A stretch of 64,000 nt of DNA, taken from assembly GCA_018136815.1 (NCBI GenBank), contig CM030942.1, forward strand, positions 2,069,171 through 2,133,170. Reading direction: 5' to 3'. Under the pieces are notes generated by a model. It saw nothing but the letters and a program-made list of their open reading frames with translations. It was not told the origin of the DNA and searched no databases. Origin of the DNA: Isochrysis galbana (taxonomy: Eukaryota; Haptophyta; Isochrysidales; Isochrysidaceae). Position numbers and translations under genes: made by a program. The stretch's first letter is position 1, and each line of letters starts with the position of its first letter. This document shows, one piece after another, positions 35,641 to 45,342 of the stretch.

Positions 35641-36292
35641 ATATAACTGAGCATTAGTACCACTACTCTCACTAGCCCTGGTACTAACACGACAACCCTC
35701 GACGCATGTTGCTGTCACAGATACATACACCTATGCACCCCTCCACATCTCCCCCCTCGCAGGCCCCCGGCTCCCATTCTAACCCCCCACAAGTTAAAAT
35801 GAGGGAAAACCCATTGAGGCGGACCGACCTACGTCGGGCGACTCTCCGGAAAAAGCACCGGCACCGGGGGAGGGGGAGGAACTCTCTAATCCAAGAAGAA
35901 CGGCCCTTACCAGCTCGCGCCGTGAGCGGTCCTCGAGAAATAAGTGACTGCGACTCGAGTAGCCTGCGCCACCTGGGATACTCTCCTGCGGAGAAACGAG
36001 CGGACCTTCTCGAGCGAATTGATGTGACGCGCCTGAGGTAGCATAGTGGCCACGGGGGCAGAGGAGGCTGGGGCTGGGCCCCGGCCTCCCCTGCCTCTCC
36101 CTCGCTGGCGCTCCTGAGCCTCAGGGGCCCCCAATCTGCACCTGTCTGCCTGTCGACCAGGGGGGGAGGGGGGGTTGGAGCGATGGGCTGGCCACGAGGG
36201 GCCAGGACGAGCGAGCCAGGCGTGCCTGTCAGTGGGAGAGTGGGTCAGCAGGGCAGTGGCCTCCTGGCAAGCCATTAGGCATGCCAGGAAAA
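35640..36292 (-). mobile_element. chimeric repeat: family A-type body with family B-type 3' end
   Basis: Read on the minus strand, 36292-36050 matches the body of family A and 36010-35640 matches the 3' third of the family B element at 51181-52120 (shared 'cctcaatgggttttccc', 'gagatgtggaggggtgcat', 'agtagtggtactaatgctca'). It ends in an AT-rich TTATATTATT tail. The 5' end is truncated next to an A-run. Shows that A and B share interchangeable 3' modules. Confidence 0.6.
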
Positions 36293-36527
36293 AAAAAACT
36301 TTTAATATTCTCGCCTCACCCGTGGCCCTGAATCGCATACTCGTAGCCACGCCCCCTTCCCTTCCTCACCCTCAATCCCCGCCTTGCGGCAACTCCCCTC
36401 GTGCTCTACTTAGGGGCTCGGGACATGTGGGGGGTCCGAGCGGAGCGGTGTGCACCTGTCCTCAGCGGCGTGTTCTCCGCTCCCTCCTGTGCCACTGGGT
36501 GACCTGTTTATTTTAGAATTGTTCCAG

Positions 36528-37616
36528 AACTAAGTTTATACTTGGTTGACCCATGGGGGGGCACGAGCCCCCCCCTCTCTCCACTCCTCCCCTGCCATGG
36601 GGGAGGAACCACCCATCCTCCTGGCATGCCTGATGGCTTGCCAGGAGGCCACTGCCCTGCTGACCCACTCTCTCACTCACAGGCACGCCTGATTCGCTCG
36701 TCCTGGCCAGTCGTGGCCAGCCCATTGCTCTAACCCCCCCTCCCCCCCTGGTCGACAGGCAGACAGGTGCAGCGTGGGGGCCCCTGAGGCTCGGGAGCGC
36801 CAGCGAGGGAGAGGCAGGGGAGGCCAGGGCCCAGCCCCAGCCTCCTCTGCCCCCTGAGCTGGCCTCCAGGAGCCTCCAGGGGTCGCCAGAGGGCAGCTGG
36901 AGGCCTGCCGCAGGCGCGCCATCGCGCGTGCCGCAGGAGAGGGGAGAGAGGGCGCGGAGAAGGGGGTGGGCGGAGCGAGAGCTCCGCTCGGCGGGTCCGG
37001 GCGAGCAGTTGGCAGAGGAGTATGGTGAGTGTCCCAAGACACATCCCAGCAGCTTTCCTTCAGTGTGGTCTCGTGTTGCAGTGTTGGTGGATCTGTGTCA
37101 TTGTGCGTCTTGATGTTGTTGTTGGATTTGTGCCCATAAGGGCCACCCGGTCTCGGGCCGCGCTGCCGGGGCAGCGCGGCCGTCTCCAGGGTGGGAGAGG
37201 CCTCTGCCATAAGGCATGCCTGATGGCTGGGTGGTTCGTCTCTGGTGGTGCTGGCTCTCTGTCCTCCACAGCTTGTGGCCCACCATGAGGTGGGCCAGCA
37301 TGGCTGCTGTGGCTGGTGTGGCCGGGGCCACGGGCCGTGTGGCGCGACCGGGGTCACACTCACCTGCTCGGCCTCTGCGGGTGGACGCGGTCGCTTCGCC
37401 AGCGACAGCTCCATGGGTGCTGGGGGGGCGCCCGCGGCGGGGGACCCGCGAAGGAGAGGTGGGGAGCGGCGGCGCGCTCCATGGCGACCAACTATAAAGT
37501 TAGTTCCCATTAGGCATGCCAGGAGGATGGGTGGTTCCTGCCCCACGGCAGGGGAGGAGTTGAGAGAGAGGGGGGCTCGTGCCCCCCCATGGGCGAACCA
37601 AGTATAAACTTAGTTG
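36528..37616. mobile_element. cluster of family A elements in opposite orientations
   Basis: A plus-strand A element starts at 36528 (AACTAAGTTTATACTTGG) and is recognisable to about 36990. A minus-strand A element starts at 37616 and is cut at 37506. A related subfamily (AACTAACTTTATAGTTGGTCGCC) starts on the minus strand at 37505 and extends down to about 37140. The outer ends form an apparent 110-bp terminal inverted repeat, but the solo copies show this is two elements head to head. No protein gene. Confidence 0.65.
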
Positions 37617-37980
37617 AAATGCGACGTGCCTAGGGGAAGATACGACGAGGTCGCAAATTAAACCCGATTGCCCCCAGTGACAGGTAATGGGACGCGGGGG
37701 AGGTGGAGGTGGCAAATTAAACTTATTTGTGAGGGCGCCTGGGAGGAGAAAGGTGAAAGGTGAAAGGTGGAAGGTGGGGAAACTTCCCTTCACTTCGAGA
37801 AAAAGAGAGAGGGCGCTCCGTCACACAAGGTCCTAGGCGTCCACGCAAGGCTTTTGACCGAGAACGAGAGAACGCAAAGAATAATAATGGTAACTGCCGA
37901 ACGAAAGATAAAGAGAGTTCTAATGACTAATGAGTAATGAGAATGAGTGTCGATTTGCGAATGCGAATGCGAACGCGACA
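37617..37980 (-). repeat. dispersed repeat family C, copy 4
   Basis: Reverse copy ending in gaatgcgaacgcgaca; abuts the family A end at 37616. The 250 bp after it, up to the rhomboid gene, hold only simple sequence and an AT-rich stretch near 38111-38142 that could be a core promoter. Confidence 0.65.
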
Positions 37981-38231
37981 GAGGGGGGAGGTGTAGGTGT
38001 AGGGTATGATCAGGTGCTTAGTTTGGTGTCTTAGGTCCCAGTGGGGTCGTGTGTGTCGTGGCTTGGCGAGTTGGTGCATAGCTAGTGGCAGTAGCGGCAC
38101 AAATGCTCATTCACTTTATTTTATTTTTGGCACACTATAACTAACACCCCCCAAGGAGCGACCCTCCCCCCCCCACCACACACTCACCAGGTAAGCGCGA
38201 GCTTCTATTTTCGGCGACTCCGGGCGTGGCC

Positions 38232-39089
38232 ATGGCCTCGGTGGCGCTCCGCCAGCTGCATCTGGGAGACGCGGTGGACTTCCTGCTGACTGCCTCGCCT
38301 CTGGTCGCGGGTATCCTGGCGGTGCCGACGCTGGCTGCCGCCGCGGGTCGTGAACCCTCGCCTCCATGGCCCACACTGCCGCTCAAGCCTTCTGACCTCA
38401 GCGCCCACTTCCTATGGAGCAACCGAAGCCCGTGGTACACTGCTCTCACCCACGTGCTCTGCCACGCGAACGAGGAGCACAAGCTGGCAAATCTGACGAC
38501 GCTGCTGCTCACTGGGTCCAGCGTACACGCCGCCATGGGACCACTCGGCTGGTGGGCCACCATCGTCGGAGGGGCTCTCACAGCTGCCTTGGATCCATTA
38601 CAGTGGCGCGCCAAGCAGGCCCAGAGCTGGCTCAACTCCTGGACGTACGACATGCTGCCATCCTTCACGCCGGCTGTCGCACGAGCCTGGACATCCAGCA
38701 GCGGCTGGACTGCGTGCGGTGCCTCGGCCGCAGTGTGCGCACAGTGCGGAGCTGAAGCGGCACTATGCCTTGAACAATTCGTCACCCTGGTGTGTAGTGT
38801 TCGCGATGCAGATGATGAATTGAGAAAGTCGCTGCTCCTCCCGATCGTGACGCACGGGTTCATGCTCTCTCGTGCTATTTCCTATGTCTTATCCGAACAC
38901 CGGGCACTCTCGGGCGGGGCCTCTCTTACCATTTGGCATGGTGCTCATTTGACCGGCTTTTGGTGGGGCGTGTCATGCTACCTCATCTATGCTGTCTTGC
39001 AACGCCGATGGTCACACACATCGTGGTCACTCCGCCGGCAGTGGCGTCGAGGTGGGTTGGGCCAGGGCCATCGTTTGGGAGGACACTAG
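38232..39089 (+). CDS. rhomboid-family intramembrane serine protease
   Basis: Intronless, 285 residues from the ATG that opens MASVALRQLH (a GTG two codons upstream is not a likely start). Hydrophobic segments and rhomboid landmarks are in order: LTHVLCHANEEHKLAN (the H-x-x-x-N region of TM2), GSSVHAAMGPLGWW, the catalytic-serine loop CGASAAV (GxSx, about residue 160), and the last helix WHGAHLTGFWWG with the catalytic His and the GxxxG-like packing motif. The Ser-His dyad is intact, so it is probably an active protease that cuts single-pass membrane proteins within the bilayer. Organelle is unknown; no clear mitochondrial presequence. The Arg-rich tail (RRWSHTSWSLRRQWRR) would be cytosolic or matrix-facing. 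Confidence 0.8.
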   Translation: MASVALRQLHLGDAVDFLLTASPLVAGILAVPTLAAAAGREPSPPWPTLPLKPSDLSAHFLWSNRSPWYTALTHVLCHANEEHKLANLTTLLLTGSSVHAAMGPLGWWATIVGGALTAALDPLQWRAKQAQSWLNSWTYDMLPSFTPAVARAWTSSSGWTACGASAAVCAQCGAEAALCLEQFVTLVCSVRDADDELRKSLLLPIVTHGFMLSRAISYVLSEHRALSGGASLTIWHGAHLTGFWWGVSCYLIYAVLQRRWSHTSWSLRRQWRRGGLGQGHRLGGH

Positions 39090-39907
39090 CTTGCCGATGA
39101 CGTGTCGAATATTGTCTGCCAAATACAACCATTCTAAAGTATGCACTCGTACTCGCCACATGCTAAAGAAGCTGTCCAAAGTATCCCGCAGATACTCGGT
39201 TCGGGCGGACGGGGCTGCGCTCCCCACCATCGGGGGCTTTGCGTCACGCCGCCAAGGTTCGCTAGCCAGGTTAATGGCAGGTGCTTACAACGAGTGCTCG
39301 CGCGTCCATTGTCAGGGTCCCCAGGCACACGCCATGCGCAATAAACGGCTCGGCGGGCCAAGTTGGGCGCAAGGGCCTTGGCATTGGCCTTGGGTTTCGA
39401 GTTGGGAGTGGGACGGGAGGTGCAGCAAGTAAGTGGTCCGTCATCCCTAATTTCCATTATATCGGGCCCACAAAGGCAGTCTCAAATCCGTCCTATTCCT
39501 ATTCATTCAACTAATTTTTGAAGAGCAGGCCCAAGCCCCCTCACCGTGTTGATTTGCTTGCGACCTTGCGAGGGCGCGTTGCACGTAGTGGTAGCAGAGC
39601 GGGGGCGGGGCACCCCGCCGCGCGTCCGCACCGCCAGGCGCGCTGGGGGCGTCGATAGGCGGACCGACCGCGATTAACATGCAAGCGCAATGAATTACTC
39701 GACTGGCGTCCAATCCCCCCCCATCTCCGCCACTCCCCTCCGGTATCTCGACGAATCCTCGTAGGGGCTTGTGCACTACTACTTAACATACGTGTTTGAC
39801 CCAGCTAAAGCGATAGCGCCGTTGCTATCGAACGAACGCGCATCGTGCCGTATCACTGGCTAGCACAGGCTTGCTAGCTATTGGAAGAGGTGAGAGGTGC
39901 CCATAAG
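39090..39907. other. intergenic between converging genes
   Basis: The rhomboid gene (plus) and the lipid phosphatase gene (minus) converge here. Nothing coding is supported. A GC-rich patch lies at about 39600-39660. Confidence 0.35.
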
Positions 39908-40927
39908 CTAGCACAGGCGCCATGGGCGCTCGGCGTTCAAGTCTGCGATGGTGTTCTCAACCCCGGACGACCCGGATCCATCGCACTGCGCCACGTGCCC
40001 TCCTTGGTGCCTAGATGATATAGTCACAGGAATATACATCGGCCGCCGCGACGAGAAGCAAACGGAGAACGCGAAGGTCGCACAAGCTGCACCGAGTACG
40101 GCGCCAGCAACGACATCGGCTGGATGGTGTTTGTTGTCATGTACCCGCGTCGAAGCAACCCAAAGCGCCAGAATCACAGGCAAAAGCGCCCCAACAGCAA
40201 GGAGATGTCGCGCGCACTCTGTATGATGAGTAGTGTTTGAGCGAACAGGAGTATGGCCGCCTTGGACTGCACCTCTCGCGTCGGCAGTAGCTGAAGATAC
40301 AGGAGGAACTGTGACCACATTGGATAAATCGATGGACGACTCGAACGGGCTTGCCTTACAGGAACTGCTGCGTAGAGAAGCCTCAGCCAACATGTGTCGG
40401 ATGCGCAGTAAGTACAAGCACACCAAGACTCCGGCAACCATCGATGAAGACGAATGCCCTGATGGGAACGAGTGCCGAAGGTCTAGAACTTCGTCAACAC
40501 AAGCCTTCACGGTGTCATCAAACTGACACGCCGCATAAAAGTTGGGCCGCAAGTAGCCACAGTACTTCTTGAGGCACTCCGTCAAGAAGTGCGCGAGGCC
40601 CGAGCCGAGAAGTCCTGCTGACAAGACGTGCCATAGCTCGTGGTGTCCTCCCCAGCCGCGGCGCGGGACGAGGATTGCCACGAGAAGCAGCACCACTGCC
40701 TCCACTGCCAGAATGCCTCCGAGGGCCGCGGTGGGGCAGGTGGAAGGCATGTTGGGCCGGTCGACTGATGGGTCCCTCACAAACACAGTGGATCCATCGA
40801 CGAGCGTGATCTCCTGGCCCGGGATGGGGCGGCGCGTCGTCGGGATGGCCAGAGGAACCAGTGTGCAAGCGATGAAGAAGGACGCGCTCACCAGTGCAGG
40901 CCGCACGCCTTGGAGCCACTCGGCCAT
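39908..40927 (-). CDS. PAP2-type lipid phosphate phosphatase
   Basis: Intronless, 339 residues. Six hydrophobic segments are visible, as in LPP/LPP-like enzymes. All three PAP2 catalytic blocks are present in order: KKYCGYLRP (K-x6-RP, C1), FPSGHSS (PSGH, C2) and STRVHDNKHHPADV (SR-like-x5-H-x3-D, C3, with Thr beside the Arg). Such enzymes dephosphorylate phosphatidate, lysophosphatidate or related lipids at ER, plasma or vacuolar membranes. A long Ser/Thr-rich loop between C2 and C3 (about residues 185-235) is larger than usual. The start follows a GC-rich leader, and the gene ends about 820 bp from the convergent rhomboid gene. Confidence 0.88.
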   Translation of the reverse strand: MAEWLQGVRPALVSASFFIACTLVPLAIPTTRRPIPGQEITLVDGSTVFVRDPSVDRPNMPSTCPTAALGGILAVEAVVLLLVAILVPRRGWGGHHELWHVLSAGLLGSGLAHFLTECLKKYCGYLRPNFYAACQFDDTVKACVDEVLDLRHSFPSGHSSSSMVAGVLVCLYLLRIRHMLAEASLRSSSCKASPFESSIDLSNVVTVPPVSSATADARGAVQGGHTPVRSNTTHHTECARHLLAVGALLPVILALWVASTRVHDNKHHPADVVAGAVLGAACATFAFSVCFSSRRPMYIPVTISSRHQGGHVAQCDGSGSSGVENTIADLNAERPWRLC

Positions 40928-41324
40928 CTGCGCTGCGAGTGGGACGGGGCGGGAAGGGGGAAGGGCGGGGGGAAGAGAGAGAGAAAGAGAGGCGCGCGGG
41001 GGGGGGGGGGAGACAGAGAAAGGAGAGACAGGAGAGACACAGGGGAGAGAGGAGAATGGAGAGAGAGGAGAGAGAGAGCACGAACTACTTGTCTTCGCGC
41101 TGGATGACCTCTCGTCATCGTTTCTGACATAGACTGCTATAGTATGTTGAGGTTCTCTCTCTCCGATGTGTTGTTTACGCTCCCTGCGGATTTCTCATGA
41201 AGTCCATTCCTTTCTCTCTCTCTCTCACCCCCCCCACCCCCCCACCCCCCTCTCTCTCTGCTCTGTGCTCCAGCTCGCCTTCTTCTTCTCTCTCGGGTCT
41301 CCCCCTTGGTGGGCCTTATCTGGT

Positions 41325-41505
41325 GCTCCCCTTTCCCCCAAGACTTATTTTTGGTGTCTGACCGAGAGATCTAAGTATATATCTCAATCTATAATCCTAA
41401 CCCGTCTATTCTAGCGCTACCCTTTCCCCCAAGACTTATTTTTGGTGTCTGACCGAGAGATCTAAGTATATATCTCAATCTACAATCCTAACCCGTCTAT
41501 TCTAG
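41325..41505. repeat. two tandem copies of a 91-bp unit upstream of membrin
   Basis: 41325-41415 and 41416-41505 are nearly identical, each with 'tttttggtgtctgaccgaga' and 'ctaagtatatatctcaatct' and ending in ctag. The AT-rich core lies 100-200 bp before the membrin start codon, so the duplication may double a core promoter element. Confidence 0.85.
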
Positions 41506-41601
41506 GCCATTTGAAAAGGGCCGTACTTCTCCCTCCCCTTCCCTCCTCTCCACGCCCCGCGTTGCGGCTCCGAGCTCCCCCCCACCACCCCCCAGGGCGC
41601 G

Positions 41602-42264
41602 ATGGCCCTCGAGGCCCACCACGCGGCGGCGCGCAAGATCGTGCTGGCGGTGCACCGCGACCTGGAGCAGCTGGAGACGGGGAGGGACGTCTCGCTCAAC
41701 ATTCAGAGCCAGATCTCGCAGCACCTCAACGCGCTCGCGAGGGAGCTCCACGAGCTCGAGCGGCTGCTGCCAACCGAGGGTGCCGCGCGGCGCTCCGTCT
41801 GGAGACGCAAGATCGTCGAGCTTCAAGAGGAGTCGGCGAGCCAGCGGGCGGCGCTCGCCAGATTCACCTCCATCGCACGTCAGCGGCAGCGCGAGGCGGA
41901 GGAGCGCTCCGCACTCTTCGAGAGGAGGCGCGAGAACGGTGACCAGCACACTATCTCGATGGACAACCTGCTCAAAGAGAATGCAAACATACGGCAGGCG
42001 GACGCGCAGCTCGACGCCTTGACTAGCAATGCGTACGCCGTCCTAAGTTCTCTAGGTCAGCAGCGGAGCTCACTTAAGGGGATAGAGCGGAAGGTGCTCG
42101 ACTTTGCCAACACGCTTGGGCTTTCAAACAACGTCATGAGAACGATTGAGAGGAGGCAGCTGGTGGATAAATTTATTATCTACGGGGGGATGCTTATGAC
42201 ACTGGCCTTGCTCTGGTTCGTCTTTGTTCACTTGAGACGCCCTGCTAGCGAGGTTGGTGGGTGA
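41602..42264 (+). CDS. GOSR2: membrin, Qb-SNARE of ER-Golgi transport
   Basis: Intronless, 220 residues, close to human GOSR2 (212). N-terminal helices (EQLETGRDVSLNIQSQI, LARELHELERLL) correspond to the regulatory Habc-like bundle. The SNARE motif spans about 115-190 with DAQLDALTSNAYAVLSSLGQ, the zero-layer Gln region QQRSSLKG and the highly conserved VLDFANTLGLSNNVMRTIERR. A single C-terminal anchor (FIIYGGMLMTLALLWFVFV) follows, as in tail-anchored SNAREs. Membrin (Bos1 in yeast) works with a Qa-, a Qc- and an R-SNARE to fuse ER-derived vesicles with the cis-Golgi. It pairs functionally with the golgin at 5.8-7.7 kb, but the two are not linked as a cluster. Confidence 0.93.
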   Translation: MALEAHHAAARKIVLAVHRDLEQLETGRDVSLNIQSQISQHLNALARELHELERLLPTEGAARRSVWRRKIVELQEESASQRAALARFTSIARQRQREAEERSALFERRRENGDQHTISMDNLLKENANIRQADAQLDALTSNAYAVLSSLGQQRSSLKGIERKVLDFANTLGLSNNVMRTIERRQLVDKFIIYGGMLMTLALLWFVFVHLRRPASEVGG

Positions 42265-43202
42265 TGTTCCGAATTCCAGAGTGTAGCAGTTTGGACGCTC
42301 GGGCAAAGCAAATTCGTAATGATTTACCGAGATTGCTAGCCGTGGTACCGAGGCACGTTGGCACTGACAGTGATGCACAGCTTTCCAATTGTATGTGTTG
42401 TAGGAGGTTGCACGTTGAATTAAATATGTGCGCGGCCACGATGCCTGTTGAATGTCACACTTGTCACGTGGAAACCATGTAGTGAGTGTGGGGTGTCGCA
42501 TGCTGTGTGTGTCAAAACGTTGCAGGTTGCGCGTGCGTAGATTGTTAAATTCAACAACGCCCGCATACGCATACGTGCGCGTCCCACACCGCGTGCGTGA
42601 GGGAGAATCTAGCGCTGGGGCGGGGCTAGTGGGTTCCCGCTTTGCCTCGTGTATCCTGAATCGCTAGCTCGCACACCCGCACCCGCACCCCGAACGTTAG
42701 ACGTAGTACGTAGTACGTGTGTGCGTGTAGGTGTTCGACTTGTACTTGGTACGCGCCCTCTGCCTCTGCCCATATGCTCACTCACTGTGCTATTCCGAAT
42801 ACGTTTTATCAGTAATAACATCTGACACATCTGAAAAACCTACTAATTTCAGGTCTTCCCGTCACTAGCTAACACTAACACCTAACACCGCCCTTAACTT
42901 CCCTCCCTCCACCTCTTCGCCTACCTACCCCTGTCCCCCTTCGTTCCTAATTTTTTCGGTTTCAGGTGTCCGGCCTTGGTGCGCTACCTAAGGCCTGGTT
43001 CGGAATGTGGGTTCGGGCAGGCCTTCTGATCCACTTCCACTTCTTTGTTCTGCTTGTCCGCCTGGCGACTGGGCGCATGCGTTGGGCATGTAGGTTCCGT
43101 CATTTTCGCGGATGTCTCCATCGGGTTCCTTGTGCTCGGTGTCTGTGGCTCATTCGCCTCTATTTCTATTTCGTTGCTTCTTGGTCCCCTCGACAGAGTG
43201 TG
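42265..43202. other. 3' flank of membrin, no gene recognised
   Basis: Contains alternating 'catacgcatacgtgcgcgtc' near 42563 and 'gacgtagtacgtagtacgtg' near 42700. Short frames only. Confidence 0.35.
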
Positions 43203-43345
43203 CTTGTCGCATTCGCGAATCGACACTCGTTAGACTTCTCTTTCGTTCGGCATTTATTTATCGTTTATCGTTATAATTCTCTGCTTTCTCTCGTTCTCGG
43301 TCAAAAGCTTCGCGTGGACGCGTGGACGCATGGGATCTTGGCAAT
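43203..43345 (+). repeat. dispersed repeat family C, copy 5 (3'-truncated)
   Basis: Matches copy 1 from the 'gcattcgcgaatcgacac' block to the 'cgcgtggacgc' block, then diverges; contains a small internal duplication of 'ttatcg'. Confidence 0.65.
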
Positions 43346-43579
43346 GTCCTCTCGCGGGTGAACCTGCAATTTCGCGTGCGCACCAGACAACAGACAAGTT
43401 TCAAGACGCACGCGTGGCGGCAATCGGCAATCGGATTTCCCCCCCCACCAACCCACAACCCACCAATAAAGACGTAATACATAATAAAAATAAAACTTCA
43501 ATCTCGTCCAAATGCCACTCTAATACAAAATACAGGATACAAATAATACATACTAATAATTTATTTGAAGTTCTTAAAG

Positions 43580-43595
43580 TAATAATATGGTCCTC
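43580..43595. repeat. 16-bp target-site duplication, left copy
   Basis: taataatatggtcctc; the right copy at 44372-44387 differs at one base (A to C). Confidence 0.7.
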
Positions 43596-44371
43596 AACTA
43601 AGTTTATACTTGGTTGACCCATGGGCCCATGGGGGGGCACGAGCCCCCCCCTCTCTGCACTCCTCCCCTGCCATGGGGGAGGAACCACCCATCCTCCTGG
43701 CATGCCTGATGGCTGCTTGCCAGGAGGAGACTGCCCTACTGACCCACTTCCTTCCCCACAGACTCGCCCCATTCGCCCATCCTGGCTTGTCGTGGCCAGC
43801 CCATTGCTCCAACCCCCCCTCCCCCCCGGTCCTGGTCGACAGGCAGACAGGTGCACCGTGGGGGGCCTAGAGGCTCTGGAGCGTCAGCGAGGGAGAGGCA
43901 GGGGAGGCCAGGGCCCAGCCCCAGCCTCCTCTGCCCCCTGAGCTGACCTCCAGGTGCCTCTAGGGGTCGCCAGAGGGCACCGCTGGAGGCCTGCTGCCGC
44001 AGGCGCGCCATCGCGCGTGCCGCGCAGGAGAGGGGAGAGAGAGCGCGGAGAAGGGGGTGGGCGGAGCGAAATTTGGTAAGTCCCGCTCCTAGCTGTTTAC
44101 AGGATAAGTCGGGGCTGAAGCCGCCGCCCACTCGGAGACACAGGAGGAAAGGGGGGAATGATCACCGGGGGGGGGCGCGGGCCACCGGACCATATCTAAG
44201 CCCTTCACCCCAATCCCCCTAGTAGTAGTAGTGTACGGGGGGAGCCGCCAGATGGCGTGGAGAGCGAAGGGCCAGGGGAGTGGGGGTGTAGAGAGTATGC
44301 TACGTACTACGTGTAGTGGGTAGTGGTTCCATTCGCCGCGAGTGCGGTAAGAATATTAAAAGGTTTTTAAA
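43596..44371 (+). mobile_element. family A retroposon-like element, copy 2
   Basis: Starts AACTAAGTTTATACTTGG and ends in ATATTAAAAGGTTTTTAA, matching copy 1 (3561-4367) at both ends and through most of its length. It has the same GC-rich 5' hairpin and a GT-AG-bounded segment at 44076-44102 (27 bp against 23 bp in copy 1). It is flanked by a 16-bp duplication with one mismatch. No protein of its own. Confidence 0.8.
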
Positions 44372-44387
44372 TAATAATCTGGTCCTC

Positions 44388-45342
44388 TTTCGACGGAACG
44401 CGACCTCATTAGTAGTTGAAAAGCTCGCCCTTGTTTCGTTGTTTCGACCTTTGCTTTTGACCGCGCCCTACATAATTGCTACAGGCGTCGCCGCTGAAGG
44501 GTAGGGGCCGATGGCCATCGCCGATTAGTAATTGCATTTGGCCATTCGCACGCTACCACGATACCGTGATTGCCGTTGTTTGGCCTTGCCGCCTTGCCTC
44601 CGTCATATCACAACCGATGCCTCGAAGAAAACTGAACACTATACTCGCTACTATGAACTGGATCTGGGAACCTAGACCGGGGAGCAACAAACGAATTGCT
44701 CGTTTGAAAGGATGCCACGACGGATGTGGAGATGCCGTCGATCGTCCACAAGCGTCGCAAGATGTCTCCCCGTGCCCCCTTGCATAGCTGTGTTGGCAAT
44801 CAAAAACAATCACATGATTCCATCCATCTCGTTGGGCGTGCAAGCTACCCACCGCAAATGTCACCCCGCGAAATGCGTCATGCCGTCACTCACGCGGCCA
44901 TGGGTGTTGTCCCGTCTAGGGCGAGCTAGCGTGAGCTCACTGCTCGAGCCGTGCTTGGAGAGCGATGCGACCGGCTTGTATCCAATTGGCATGATCTTGA
45001 AGCCCTGTGCCGACCATCAATGTCACTCGAGCTCTAACCGTCTGCGATCGATTCAGGCTCGCCACTTTCTCACTTCATGCAGCACAGATGTGTGGCTTGT
45101 CGGCCGCTCGCGTCCACACACAAAGGAAAGTAGAGTGTAGCCGTATTCCCATCCAAGCATTCAGCACCCGGTGCGTGCTAGCGCGGCAGTCCACAGCAAG
45201 TAGGTGCTTCTGTCTTGTCGCCTTTCAAGCTACCAGGCAGTCGCTGCGAAGAAGCAAGCCGACTCTTGCCCACTGCGCGGGTTGGATCTGGCGCCGGGCG
45301 CAATCGCCGAGGTAAGTCCGCATTCACCACCACCATGGATCG
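44388..45342. other. intergenic, no gene recognised
   Basis: Unique-looking sequence with frames on both strands up to about 140 codons, none with a recognisable domain. It includes the 3' flank of the minus-strand SR-type gene. Confidence 0.35.

Noticed and set aside
36528-37616. A 1.1-kb DNA transposon with 110-bp terminal inverted repeats
   Set aside because: Solo family A copies start with the same sequence only at one end, so this is two elements in opposite orientation, not one TIR element.
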